A stretch of 64,000 bases of DNA from Akkermansiaceae bacterium (lineage in GTDB: Bacteria; Verrucomicrobiota; Verrucomicrobiia; Verrucomicrobiales; Akkermansiaceae), in NCBI GenBank assembly GCA_013041925.1, contig JABDRB010000026.1, forward strand, positions 1-64,000, written 5' to 3'. Shown here piece after piece: positions 36,454 through 44,519 of this stretch (position 1 is its first letter; each line of letters begins with the position of its first letter). A program made the translations under genes and the position numbers. The notes under the pieces were generated by a model. That model was given only the letters and a program-made list of their open reading frames with translations. It searched no databases and was not told the origin of the DNA.

Positions 36454-37866
36454 TCATTTCAGCACCTGAACGTCCTCGTGGTAGACCTGACCGTCGACGC
36501 CGCAGTGCTTGAAGCGGGCATGAGGAACTCCATTTTCCCGGCTTATTTCGACGTTCAGAAACCCACCTTTAACGTTCAGGTATTGGTGCATTTTTGAAAC
36601 ATTTTTCTGTGACCACCCGCCGGCGTGCTGGTTGGATGTCGGGCCACAGGAATACTCGCGGACGGATGTTTTTGGGTCGACTGAGACGTATTGCCAATGC
36701 CGGTCGCCGCAAATGATGAACATGTTTTTCTGCTGACTGACAAATTTTCGGATTTCATCACCCTCGTGGGTGAAACCGGCGTTGGCGTGGTTGTCGTTTT
36801 TTCGGCCACGATCAGGCCCGACGATCGGTGTGGGTGAGATCAAGAGGCGGAATGCGGCGTCGGAGTTTTTGACGCTCTCGAAGAGCCATTGTTTTTGTTT
36901 GGCTCCCCAGATGGTTTTTTCAGGGCTGTCGGCGGAGCTGTTAGGTGAACGGTATTGCCTACCCGCGACCAGCCAGATTTGCAGGTCCTTCCCCCAACGG
37001 ATCGTCCGGTAGGGCAACTCAGGCAGGCCCGTCTGCTCCCTGAAAATCTCCAGACCGCGACCCCATGTCAGGTCACCGTAATCTTTTCCCGGCCAGGAAT
37101 CGTTTTTTGTGATGTCGTGGTCGTCGCGCATGAAGTAACTGGCGATGTTGTTGTGAAATTTTCGTTGGAATGGCAGGGCGTAGGTCGAGTTCCATTTGAA
37201 ATGCGCGAGCATCTCGTCCTTCGCCCAAGGTGCTGGTCTGTCATAGTAAACGACGTCACCGGTGTGGACAAAAAAGCTGGGATTGAGCTTCAGCATTTCG
37301 CGGAATATCTGGTGCCCGTTGTCTTTGTCGTCTCGGCGATTGTAGTCCTGTCCGGTGACCACGGTGAAGCTGACCGGGGATGTCTGATTTTTTGCTGGGG
37401 CGGTTTTGAATGTCCCCTGCACCTTAATCGACGGTTGATCGTTTTTTGTGGCGCGTCCTTCGGCGAGCAGTCTGTAGGATGTCCCAGGTGTTAAATGCGT
37501 GAGTTTAAACAGGCGGGTGAAGTTGGCCTTGGGGTTAACGTCATGCCATGGGGTGGTGGTTTTTTTCACCCCGTCTTTATTTTTGACCCAGTAGGTGACC
37601 CTGACCTCGCCAGCCGTTCCGACCGCGCTTCCTTGCATGTCATCCAGCGATTTTCCGGCAGGCAGGGACTCGGCGGCATCCTCAAAGGGTGTGCCGGTGG
37701 TATTGCGTGTTTTGTTTTTGGTGAGGCGTGTCCAGATGGAGGCGGATGACGCATCGACTTCGACAATTTTGACACCGGTGGCCATATGGACCTCGCCGGC
37801 ATGGGATGAGATCCTTGTGGATGCGAGGGCGAGGGCGAGAAGGAGCGGAATGATGCGGAAATTCAT
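36454..37866 (-). CDS. PhoD-like exported metallophosphatase
   Basis: 470 residues from the ATG ending at 37866, chosen because it opens a signal peptide (MNFRIIPLLLALALASTRIS). A GTG at 37890 would overlap the upstream sulfatase stop as GTGA and add eight residues. After an Fn3-like N-terminal domain (to about residue 150) come the PhoD-type metal motifs: VTGQDYNRR, VHTGDVVYYDRP, FMRDDHDITKND, and IICGDRHWQYVS. These ligands bind Fe/Ca in PhoD alkaline phosphatases and phosphodiesterases. It probably removes phosphate from esters outside the cytoplasm. It is encoded immediately after a sulfatase, so the pair may act on the same sulfated or phosphorylated substrate or simply be co-expressed. 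Confidence 0.85.
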   Translation of the reverse strand: MNFRIIPLLLALALASTRISSHAGEVHMATGVKIVEVDASSASIWTRLTKNKTRNTTGTPFEDAAESLPAGKSLDDMQGSAVGTAGEVRVTYWVKNKDGVKKTTTPWHDVNPKANFTRLFKLTHLTPGTSYRLLAEGRATKNDQPSIKVQGTFKTAPAKNQTSPVSFTVVTGQDYNRRDDKDNGHQIFREMLKLNPSFFVHTGDVVYYDRPAPWAKDEMLAHFKWNSTYALPFQRKFHNNIASYFMRDDHDITKNDSWPGKDYGDLTWGRGLEIFREQTGLPELPYRTIRWGKDLQIWLVAGRQYRSPNSSADSPEKTIWGAKQKQWLFESVKNSDAAFRLLISPTPIVGPDRGRKNDNHANAGFTHEGDEIRKFVSQQKNMFIICGDRHWQYVSVDPKTSVREYSCGPTSNQHAGGWSQKNVSKMHQYLNVKGGFLNVEISRENGVPHARFKHCGVDGQVYHEDVQVLK

Positions 37867-37886
37867 ATTGCTATTTTTATGGAAGA

Positions 37887-39410
37887 TCACGGACGGTTGG
37901 AAGGTTTCTTTTTCCTCAGGTGATGTGTCTGGGGGACGTCCACCACTTCATACTTCTCCTTGAGGCGTGCCAGTTCCTTTTTGAGCGCTGCGATCTGGCC
38001 GGCGTATTCAGCGTTGTTATACTCGCTTTTCATTTCCGACGGGTCCTTTTTTAAGTCGTAAAATTCCCACTCTTCGCCATCGGGCACGTCGATCCCGTAG
38101 AAACGGATCAACTTGAACCGTTTGCCGGCAACCCCCTCGTGTCGACGCACGCTGTGAACCGCGGGGTATTCATAATAATGATAATAGAGGTTTTCACGCC
38201 AATCCGCAGGTGTCTTTCCTTTAAAAAGAGGAAGTAAGCTTTCGCCCTGCATATCGGCAGGTGCCTCAACCCCGGCGATATCCAGAAAGGTTTCGGCGTA
38301 ATCAATATTTTGCACCATGTCGTGGTTCCGCGTGCCGGGTTTGATCACACCGGGCCATTTGACGAGAAGCGGTGCGCGGAACGACTCTTCATACATAAAG
38401 CGTTTATCAAACCATCCGTGTTCACCCAGGTAAAACCCCTGGTCGGAGGAATACATCACCACCGTGTTTTTATCCAGTCCCGTCGCCTTGAGATGGTCGA
38501 GTAGTTTGCCAATATTTTCATCCACCCCCGCGATACAAGCTAGGTAGTCACGCATATACATCTGATACTTCCAACGCACGAGGGCCTTACCCGTCAGCGG
38601 TGTTTTTTCGAGCTCCTCCTTGCGTGGAGATTTCCCGGCCTTCAGATCACCCCGCATCCCCATCGTGTGGGCAATACTCATGTCCTGTTTTTTTGCCGCC
38701 GTCCCGCGCCCTTCGTAATCGTCAAAAAGCGTATCGGGTTCGGGGAAGGTCATGGTGCTGAATTTTTTCTTCCAGCGGGTCGTCGGCTGCCAATGCCGGT
38801 GCGGCGCCTTGTAGTGGACCATGAGCATAAAGGGTTTATCCTTGCTCCGATCCTTTTTTAGCCAATTGAGAGCGCGCCTCGTGATGACATCCGTCGAGTG
38901 CTCACCCTTGTAGACCGTTTGCCCCTTCTCCGTGATGAAGCGAGGATCCCAATACTTCCCCTGACCAGGGAGAACCTCCCAGTAATCAAACCCCTGCATC
39001 TTGCCACTGAGGTGGATTTTTCCGATCATCGCCGTTTGGTAGCCCTTTTTTTGCAGGATCTTTTGAAATTGCTGCTGGTCATGGTTAAACGCGACACGGT
39101 TGTCAATTTTCCCATTCAAATGGCTGTGTTTACCCGTCAGCAAGGTGGCACGACTCGGTGCGCATATCGAATTTCCGACATAGGCCTTATCAAAAACCAT
39201 CCCTCTCTCCGCGATCCGATCAATATGGGGAGTGAGGTCGAGGCTCTCGAAGCGCCCGCCGTAGGCACCAATGGCCTGGTAAGCGTGATCATCCGAAAAA
39301 AGCCAAAGGATGTTTGGCTTGGAGCCCGCCGACAGGTTGTGACAGGATACCATGACAACCACCGCCGCAACGGCCCGCTTGAAGGATGAAACCCAGACAT
39401 TCTCGATCAT
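37887..39410 (-). CDS. Exported type I sulfatase (formylglycine-dependent), CxPSR motif
   Basis: 507 residues from the ATG ending at 39410; longer in-frame starts are disfavoured because this one begins the signal peptide (FKRAVAAVVVMVSCHNLSAG). N-terminal metal site: PNILWLFSDDHAYQ. Activation motif ICAPSRATLLTGK with Cys83 as the formylglycine site. Further active-site pieces: MIGKIHLSG, MVHYKAPHRHWQP, MYSSDQGFYLGEHGWFDKRF (metal-binding Asp plus Gln). It resembles choline/heparan-type or carbohydrate sulfatases of family S1; substrate not predictable. A formylglycine-generating enzyme must be supplied from elsewhere. Co-directional with the PhoD-like gene it abuts; divergent from the methyltransferase gene. 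Confidence 0.92.
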   Translation of the reverse strand: MIENVWVSSFKRAVAAVVVMVSCHNLSAGSKPNILWLFSDDHAYQAIGAYGGRFESLDLTPHIDRIAERGMVFDKAYVGNSICAPSRATLLTGKHSHLNGKIDNRVAFNHDQQQFQKILQKKGYQTAMIGKIHLSGKMQGFDYWEVLPGQGKYWDPRFITEKGQTVYKGEHSTDVITRRALNWLKKDRSKDKPFMLMVHYKAPHRHWQPTTRWKKKFSTMTFPEPDTLFDDYEGRGTAAKKQDMSIAHTMGMRGDLKAGKSPRKEELEKTPLTGKALVRWKYQMYMRDYLACIAGVDENIGKLLDHLKATGLDKNTVVMYSSDQGFYLGEHGWFDKRFMYEESFRAPLLVKWPGVIKPGTRNHDMVQNIDYAETFLDIAGVEAPADMQGESLLPLFKGKTPADWRENLYYHYYEYPAVHSVRRHEGVAGKRFKLIRFYGIDVPDGEEWEFYDLKKDPSEMKSEYNNAEYAGQIAALKKELARLKEKYEVVDVPQTHHLRKKKPSNRP

Positions 39411-39638
39411 GCGTGCATCAACTCTAAATTTACGCGTCCTGTCAATGACCCATCCATTGCCGCGCCAATATGATCCTGTTGAGAAATTCAATTTGACACC
39501 TCCCCGCGGTTGGGGAGAATGCCGCGTCTCTTGGCAAGCCATTGCATGGTATGTCTCCCGATGACATCCATGGTCCGTTCCGTCATGCCGACTGACCGCC
39601 ACCCGAATTCCTTTTTCACCCCACGCCCTTTTTCACCC

Positions 39639-40613
39639 ATGATTGATCCAGCACCTATTTATGATGCAGCGACTGCCTTTTGGAAGTCGTCCGTTCTTTT
39701 TGCAGCCTGCCGCGTCGGCGTCTTCGATGCGCTAACTGACCCTTCCGATGCTGAAGGGGTCGCCAAACGACTCGATCTCTCGCAACGCGGTGCGCTCGCC
39801 TTGCTCGATGCCTGTGTCGCACTTGATTTACTCGAAAAGAAAGAAGGCCAATACCACAACACCCCGACCAGTGAACGCTACTTGACCAGCGAGAGCCCCG
39901 CATCACTCCTCGTCACCCTTGAATTGCAGGCGAAAACCTACCCGATGTGGATGAATCTTTCCGAATCGGTCAAAAAAGGCCAACCCACCATTCCGCCCAG
40001 AGACCTGCTGGGTGGCGACCCCGAGTTGACCGAGCAATTCGTCGTAGGGATGCACCAGCGTGCTCTGGGCATTGCGGAGTCGTTGGTCAATGTGATTGAC
40101 CTCAGTGGGTGCCGATTGCTCGCCGATATCGGCGGTGGCCCTGGCACCTATTCGACGATGATCCTCAAACGCTACCCTGAGCTGAGATCCCGAATCTTTG
40201 ATTTAGCGCCCATCCAAGATGTCGCCCGCACGCTTGTTGCGACTTCTGGCGTTGACGACCGCATTGAGATGGTCCCCTGTGATGCAACGAAGGACGACTT
40301 CGGGAACGGCAACGATGCCGTTCTCATCTCTGGCTTACTCCACAGGATGACGCCTGAGACAAGCCAAGATATCCTGCGTAAAGCCTACCAGGGAATGGAA
40401 TCTGGTGGACAATTGATCCTCAATGACCTCTTCACGCTCGATGGTGAACCAGCACTCGCGGTCCTCTTCGGGCTTCAGTTTTTATTGACCAATGAGACCG
40501 GCGGAACCCACGACGCACGTGACATGGCGGCCTGGGCATCGGATGCAGGATTTGTCGATATCGAGACGATCTCCCTGTTCCCCTACATGGTGATCACGGC
40601 GCGTAAGGCATAA
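39639..40613 (+). CDS. SAM-dependent O-methyltransferase (methyltransferase 2 family)
   Basis: 324 residues from the ATG at 39639 (MIDPAPIYDAATAFW); upstream in-frame starts give a non-homologous tail. The N-terminal winged-helix dimerisation domain is clear (SSVLFAACRVGVFDAL, GALALLDACVALDLLEKKEG, NTPTSERYLTS). The SAM site is LADIGGGPGTYSTMILKRYP with the acidic loop after strand 2 (RIFDLAPIQDVAR), then LISGLLHRMTPETSQDILRK and GGQLILNDLF. This family methylates small molecules such as polyketides, carotenoids or bacteriochlorophyll precursors. It stands alone, divergent from a sulfatase and convergent with the DUF1080 gene, so no pathway context helps. A resistance or secondary-metabolite role is possible but unsupported. 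Confidence 0.85.
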   Translation: MIDPAPIYDAATAFWKSSVLFAACRVGVFDALTDPSDAEGVAKRLDLSQRGALALLDACVALDLLEKKEGQYHNTPTSERYLTSESPASLLVTLELQAKTYPMWMNLSESVKKGQPTIPPRDLLGGDPELTEQFVVGMHQRALGIAESLVNVIDLSGCRLLADIGGGPGTYSTMILKRYPELRSRIFDLAPIQDVARTLVATSGVDDRIEMVPCDATKDDFGNGNDAVLISGLLHRMTPETSQDILRKAYQGMESGGQLILNDLFTLDGEPALAVLFGLQFLLTNETGGTHDARDMAAWASDAGFVDIETISLFPYMVITARKA

Positions 40614-40659
40614 GCCACAGAGAAAGCCGAGCATCCTGCGCCTAGCCCGCAATTACGAG

Positions 40660-41427
40660 CTACGGCAAGACGCGGATCCGCAGGTTGCGGAACTCGACGG
40701 GTGACCCCTCGGACTCGAGACAAAGGTAGCCGGTCTTGGGCTCGCACTGGGTTCCTCCCGATACCTCCTCGCCGTTGACCCACAGGCGCACCTCGCCGTT
40801 GATACAGCGGATATAGTAGTGATTCCACTTATTGATGCCCTTGGTCAAGCGCTTGATGGGGAAGCTCCGTTGTTTGTTGGGCGCCATCGGGGGGAAGGGC
40901 TTCATTTTTGCCCTGACTGGAAACACGTCGCCATGCGAGGTAAACCAGTCGGGTTTCTCTCCCTTATTCTTCTCCCAGTTCACCTCGTAGCCGAGGTCGA
41001 GCACCTGCACTTCGATCCCAGCCGGAAGCCGTCCCTTACTGTCGGAGCGGAGTTGATCGAGTGATTTCTTACTAGCCCACACAAAAATACCGGAATTGCC
41101 GGCATACCGCAGGTGCCGCCACTCCACGACCATCTCAAAGTTGGTGAAAGGGGTCTTGGAGGCAATAACACCCACTGGCTTTCCGCTACAGTGGGCGACT
41201 CCATCTCGCCACGACCATGTGTCGGGGTCACAGTTGACGTTTTCAAAATCGGCAGCCCCCAAAGCCCTCCACCCCTGACCGCGACCGTCGATAAAGGCTT
41301 TGCGTAGATACTTGGCATCCTCATTTTGGGTTCCCCCTTTTTCTTTAGCGACCGAAGGAGCGATAAGGCCGACAAGGCATAATCCCATGATGGCCGCGAT
41401 AACGACGTGTTGAATGGTTCGTTTCAT
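40660..41427 (-). CDS. DUF1080 protein, 3-keto-glycoside hydrolase/lyase family
   Basis: 255 residues from the ATG ending at 41427, chosen because it removes overlap with the Gfo/Idh gene (13 bp gap) and begins a signal peptide (VVIAAIMGLCLVGLIAPSVA). The body is a concanavalin-like beta sandwich typical of DUF1080: WRDGVAHCSGKPVGVIAS, TNFEMVVEWRHLRYAGNSGIFVW, GIEVQVLDLGYE, NHYYIRCINGEVRLWVNGEEV and GYLCLESEGSPVEFRNLRI. Some DUF1080 members have been shown to cleave 3-keto-glycosides, products of Gfo/Idh oxidation, by elimination. Its Gfo/Idh neighbour immediately upstream in the same operon supports that role. Periplasmic. Confidence 0.85.
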   Translation of the reverse strand: MKRTIQHVVIAAIMGLCLVGLIAPSVAKEKGGTQNEDAKYLRKAFIDGRGQGWRALGAADFENVNCDPDTWSWRDGVAHCSGKPVGVIASKTPFTNFEMVVEWRHLRYAGNSGIFVWASKKSLDQLRSDSKGRLPAGIEVQVLDLGYEVNWEKNKGEKPDWFTSHGDVFPVRAKMKPFPPMAPNKQRSFPIKRLTKGINKWNHYYIRCINGEVRLWVNGEEVSGGTQCEPKTGYLCLESEGSPVEFRNLRIRVLP

Positions 41428-41440
41428 TGGCTTGATTAAA

Positions 41441-42766
41441 TTACCCGTTAAGAACCCAACCATCTCGGTAGGTTTTTTTCACATATTGCTGCGCCTCGGG
41501 GCAGTTGCTTGCTTCCAGTTTACTGGCATCCCAGTCGAGGGATTGACCCGATCGGAATGCGACAGCACCGAGGAGGTTGTGTTCGACGAGGGCTCCCGAA
41601 TAGTCGAAGTCGCAGGTGGTCGGGCTGCCAGTTTTACAGGCCTGAATCCATTCCTGATGGTGACCCAGCGAACGTGGGATCAAATCATCCGCCGTCGGGA
41701 CGTCGTATCCGGTCATATCACTCCTGAGCACCACCACGCGGAATCCGTAATCGGCCAGCAACCAGCCTTTTTCCCCAGTAAAGAGAATCCCCTTACCCAG
41801 AGCGTCACGATTAAATGCCTTCAGCGGCATACCTGGCTTGGGACCACCGTCAAACCACCTCACTTTCACACCTGGACGCTGGTCGGTGGCAGGGTGCTCC
41901 CAGGTCACCTTGATTTGTTCAGGGTAGGAGTCGGGGTGAAGCGGTTTCCCCTGAGCCTCGCAGCGGGTTGGAAAACGCAGGTTCAATGCCCAGTAGGGAA
42001 GATCCATGAGGTGGCAGCCCATGTCACCGATCTGGCCGGTTCCAAAATCCCAGAAACGGTTCCACTTGAGACAGCTGCCAGGATAGCCCGGATTGTAATC
42101 ATGATGGGGGGAGGGCCCGAGCCAGAGGTCCCAGTCAATATGAGCGGGGATCGGGGTGACGGCTGGATAGTAAGCCTCCGCCTTGCGCGGGCGATCCACC
42201 CACGCGTCGGCGGACTTAACGTCTCCGATCACTCCATCGCGAATTAACTCGACAACGCGCCGGTAGTTGTCGGAAGCGTGAATCTGTGTGCCCATTTGAG
42301 TAGCGATCTTCCCCTTGTTGCGGAGATAGGTCTCGCGCACGACTCGCGCCTCGTGCACGGAATTGGCGAGAGGTTTTTCACAATAGACATGCATACCGCG
42401 ATTCATCGCCCACACGTTGACAAAGGCGTGAGTGTGATCGGTGGTGGAGCACACCACGGCATCGATATTCTTCTGCTCAAGGCATTTTCTCCAATCGACA
42501 TACGTCTTCGCTTTGGGAAATTCCCCCGCCGCCTTGGCGAGATGACGGGCATCCACATCGCAAAGCGCCACGATATTCTCGTCTCGCACGCCATTCAGAT
42601 TAGCGGCACCGCGTCCCCCTACGCCAATCACAGCGATGTTGAGCTTGTTGTTGGCGGAATTGGCGGCGGAAAGCATGCCGGACGGGAGAATCGTCAGCCC
42701 CGCTCCGACAGCCCCGGCCGACTTGATGAAATCGCGCCGTGACGACATGGGGGATTCTGGTTTCAT
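41441..42766 (-). CDS. Tat-exported Gfo/Idh/MocA family oxidoreductase (with DUF1080)
   Basis: 441 residues. Tat signal SSRRDFIKSAGAVGAGLTIL near residues 8-26. Rossmann motif IAVIGVGGRGAANLNGV, then CDVDARHLAKA, TTDHTHAFVNVWAMNRG and CEKPLANSVHEA (EKP motif). The C-terminal domain has WDFGTGQIGDMGCHLMD and the closing NAD-dependent dehydrogenase region. It sits 13 bp upstream of a DUF1080 gene on the same strand. In Bacteroidota such pairs oxidise glycosides at C3 and cleave the product, so a 3-dehydrogenase role is the best inference. Its upstream neighbour is the fetB remnant, beyond a 15-bp tandem repeat. Confidence 0.9.
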   Translation of the reverse strand: MKPESPMSSRRDFIKSAGAVGAGLTILPSGMLSAANSANNKLNIAVIGVGGRGAANLNGVRDENIVALCDVDARHLAKAAGEFPKAKTYVDWRKCLEQKNIDAVVCSTTDHTHAFVNVWAMNRGMHVYCEKPLANSVHEARVVRETYLRNKGKIATQMGTQIHASDNYRRVVELIRDGVIGDVKSADAWVDRPRKAEAYYPAVTPIPAHIDWDLWLGPSPHHDYNPGYPGSCLKWNRFWDFGTGQIGDMGCHLMDLPYWALNLRFPTRCEAQGKPLHPDSYPEQIKVTWEHPATDQRPGVKVRWFDGGPKPGMPLKAFNRDALGKGILFTGEKGWLLADYGFRVVVLRSDMTGYDVPTADDLIPRSLGHHQEWIQACKTGSPTTCDFDYSGALVEHNLLGAVAFRSGQSLDWDASKLEASNCPEAQQYVKKTYRDGWVLNG

Positions 42767-42874
42767 ATCACAGAGCTACGGGCCGGCATCATCCCAACTT
42801 TCAGTAAAAAACCGAGAGTAGTCAGACATCCCGTGCTCATGGCCGCACGTGCCACCTTAGGTGATGGCAAAAAG

Positions 42875-42905
42875 TGATGGGGGGAAACTTGATGGGGGGG
42901 AAACT
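42875..42905. repeat. Tandem 15/16-bp direct repeat at the end of the fetB remnant
   Basis: TGATGGGGGGAAACT at 42875-42889 is followed directly by the same word with one extra G at 42890-42905. The second copy runs into the TAG stop (42904-42906) of the fetB remnant. The G-run length difference suggests slippage. It lies upstream of the Gfo/Idh start at 42766. Confidence 0.7.
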
Positions 42906-43473
42906 AGCTCACGTTCCGAAAAACCTCGGGGCGGAGGCGCTGATAATCGTCAAAAGCGATGGCGAGACTCAAGAGCACATTGACCAGCGACCCGACGACC
43001 ATGGCCGTGAAAATACAAATCATGATCCCGATTTGATACTTGATCGCCGCCATGGGCATCGCTCCACCCAGAATCTGGCCGGTCATCATACCTGGCAGGG
43101 AGACAATCCCCATGGTCGCCATCGTGGCAATGGATGGATTGATGGCGGCCTTGATGGCATCACGGAGGTAGGGGCGCACGGCCTCACGCAAGGAGGCTCC
43201 AAGCATGAGGTAGGTCATAAATTTATTCTCGTTTTTACGGATGCCGCTATAGAAACGCTCAAGACTCATCACATGACTACGCAGGCAGTTTCCCAAAATC
43301 ATCCCAGTGATTGGCACCAGATATCGCGCGTCATAGAGCGGTTCAGGGCGAATGGATACCAAGATAAACCAACCACTGACAAAGAGCGTGCTTCCAGCGA
43401 CCCCCACCAGGGAACGCCAGAAAAAGAGGCCGCGTTTTAACCCGGCTTTATGGAGGGCACCCAGATAGTCAGT
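42904..43473 (-). pseudogene. fetB/UPF0014 permease remnant, 5' end missing
   Basis: From a GTG at 43407, a frame of 167 codons reads as the C-terminal two thirds of the UPF0014/FetB iron-export permease family: LVPITGMILGNCLRSHVM, GASLREAVRPYLRDAIKAA, GIVSLPGMMTGQILGGAMP and AIKYQIGIMICIF. Family resemblance continues upstream of the GTG (GLKRGLFFWRSLVGVAGS) as far as the stop codon at 43474-43476, which is the stop of the preceding TIM-barrel gene in the same frame. Full family members have about 250 residues, so roughly the first 80-90 residues and several helices are gone. No ATP-binding partner (FetA) lies nearby. Most likely a decayed gene joined to the upstream gene by a deletion. Confidence 0.75.
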
Positions 43474-44391
43474 TCATCGATGCGATGGTTTACCGTAAAA
43501 CAGATGGCGCATAAATTGCTGATTGAGCTGAAAGCTTTTTTCGATCCCGAGTTTTTTATCGGTGGCTTTTTCCGCGATAATCCAGCCTTTGTAACCGATG
43601 GAGTCGATCCGTTTTTTGAGCCTTAGGAAATCGATTTCGCCATTCCCAAGAACGACACCATGCTCCTTGAAATGGATCTGGCAGATGTGGTCTGTGCCCA
43701 ATTTCTTGATTTCCTGATCAATGTCATACCCCATTTTATGTGCGTTGGCCACGTCATAGTAAACCTTGACCGCGGGGGAATCAACCGCTTGCAAGATTTT
43801 CAGAAGCTCATCAGCACTGAGCCAAGTTTCCAGACCGAGGGTCAAGCCGTGTTTCTCAGCCTTGGGTGCCACCTTTTTTAAACGTCTGATGACTTCTGCG
43901 GTAAGGTCAGGTTTATTTTTGATGTCGCCTTTCCCGAAAAATGCCAACAGGACAATCTTGGGCCTTACTCGATCGGCAAGTTGCTGATCCTCGATGAGCT
44001 TGGCTTCTTTTTCCATCAAGATCATCACATCAAGCACCTCACTCACCCATTTTTCAGCGTTGGGATCGGATGAATACGGCACGCCATTGAGGCAACCCAT
44101 GGCTAGGGACGCCATCCCCACCCCGGTCTCTTTGACTTTAGCCCGAAACTGGTCCCTCACCATTTTATCCCGCAGGTCAAATGCCCCACCATTAAAACTC
44201 ACCTGCACGCCATCAAAGCCTAACTTTTCAGCAAAGTCGAATGCCTCTGGGTTTTGCGTTTTCCCGATCGACCAGTCACAGACTCCCAGTGGGTGATCTT
44301 TTTTATCCAATGCTGAACCACCTAGCGCGCTTGATATTGCTACGGTCAGGACGCTTAATAATGGGATGATACATTTCATGGAGATCGTCAT
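43474..44391 (-). CDS. Exported sugar phosphate isomerase/epimerase-like TIM-barrel protein
   Basis: 305 residues; a Met at codon 5 is an equally good start (MKCIIPLLSVLTVAISSALG signal peptide). Fold: AP-endonuclease-2/xylose-isomerase-like TIM barrel with LGVCDWSIGK, KLGFDGVQVSFNG, MASLAMGCLNGVPY, HGLTLGLETWLSADELL, VYYDVANAHKMGYD, ICQIHFKEHGVVLGNGEIDF and GYKGWIIAEKAT. The Glu/Asp/His/Glu positions of the divalent metal site are present. Proteins of this type accompany DUF1080 and Gfo/Idh enzymes in keto-sugar pathways, where they can act as isomerase, epimerase or hydratase. A sigma-70-like promoter lies just upstream. Its stop coincides with the frame of the fetB remnant behind it. Confidence 0.85.
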   Translation of the reverse strand: MTISMKCIIPLLSVLTVAISSALGGSALDKKDHPLGVCDWSIGKTQNPEAFDFAEKLGFDGVQVSFNGGAFDLRDKMVRDQFRAKVKETGVGMASLAMGCLNGVPYSSDPNAEKWVSEVLDVMILMEKEAKLIEDQQLADRVRPKIVLLAFFGKGDIKNKPDLTAEVIRRLKKVAPKAEKHGLTLGLETWLSADELLKILQAVDSPAVKVYYDVANAHKMGYDIDQEIKKLGTDHICQIHFKEHGVVLGNGEIDFLRLKKRIDSIGYKGWIIAEKATDKKLGIEKSFQLNQQFMRHLFYGKPSHR

Positions 44392-44428
44392 TGGTAGGTT
44401 ATGGGTGTGGGTTCAAGCAACGGACGTC

Positions 44429-44457
44429 AGCATACCCATGCCCAATGATGCTGTCAA
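44429..44457 (-). promoter_or_regulatory. Sigma-70-like promoter for the TIM-barrel gene
   Basis: On the minus strand TTGACA (44452-44457) is followed after exactly 17 bp by TATGCT (44429-44434). The -35 box is perfect and the -10 matches TATAAT at four of six positions. The expected transcription start is about 30 bp upstream of the gene's ATG at 44391. It also lies in the 128-bp gap downstream of recN. Confidence 0.6.
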
Positions 44458-44519
44458 AGTGGACGTTGATTGACAAGGCGTTGCTTGCAACTGGGCACGA
44501 GCGACAGCCTTGAAGCCCG

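Noticed and set aside
37887-39602. Longer sulfatase start at 39602
   Set aside because: The extra 64 residues resemble no leader and run into the divergent methyltransferase region; the start at 39410 begins a proper signal peptide.
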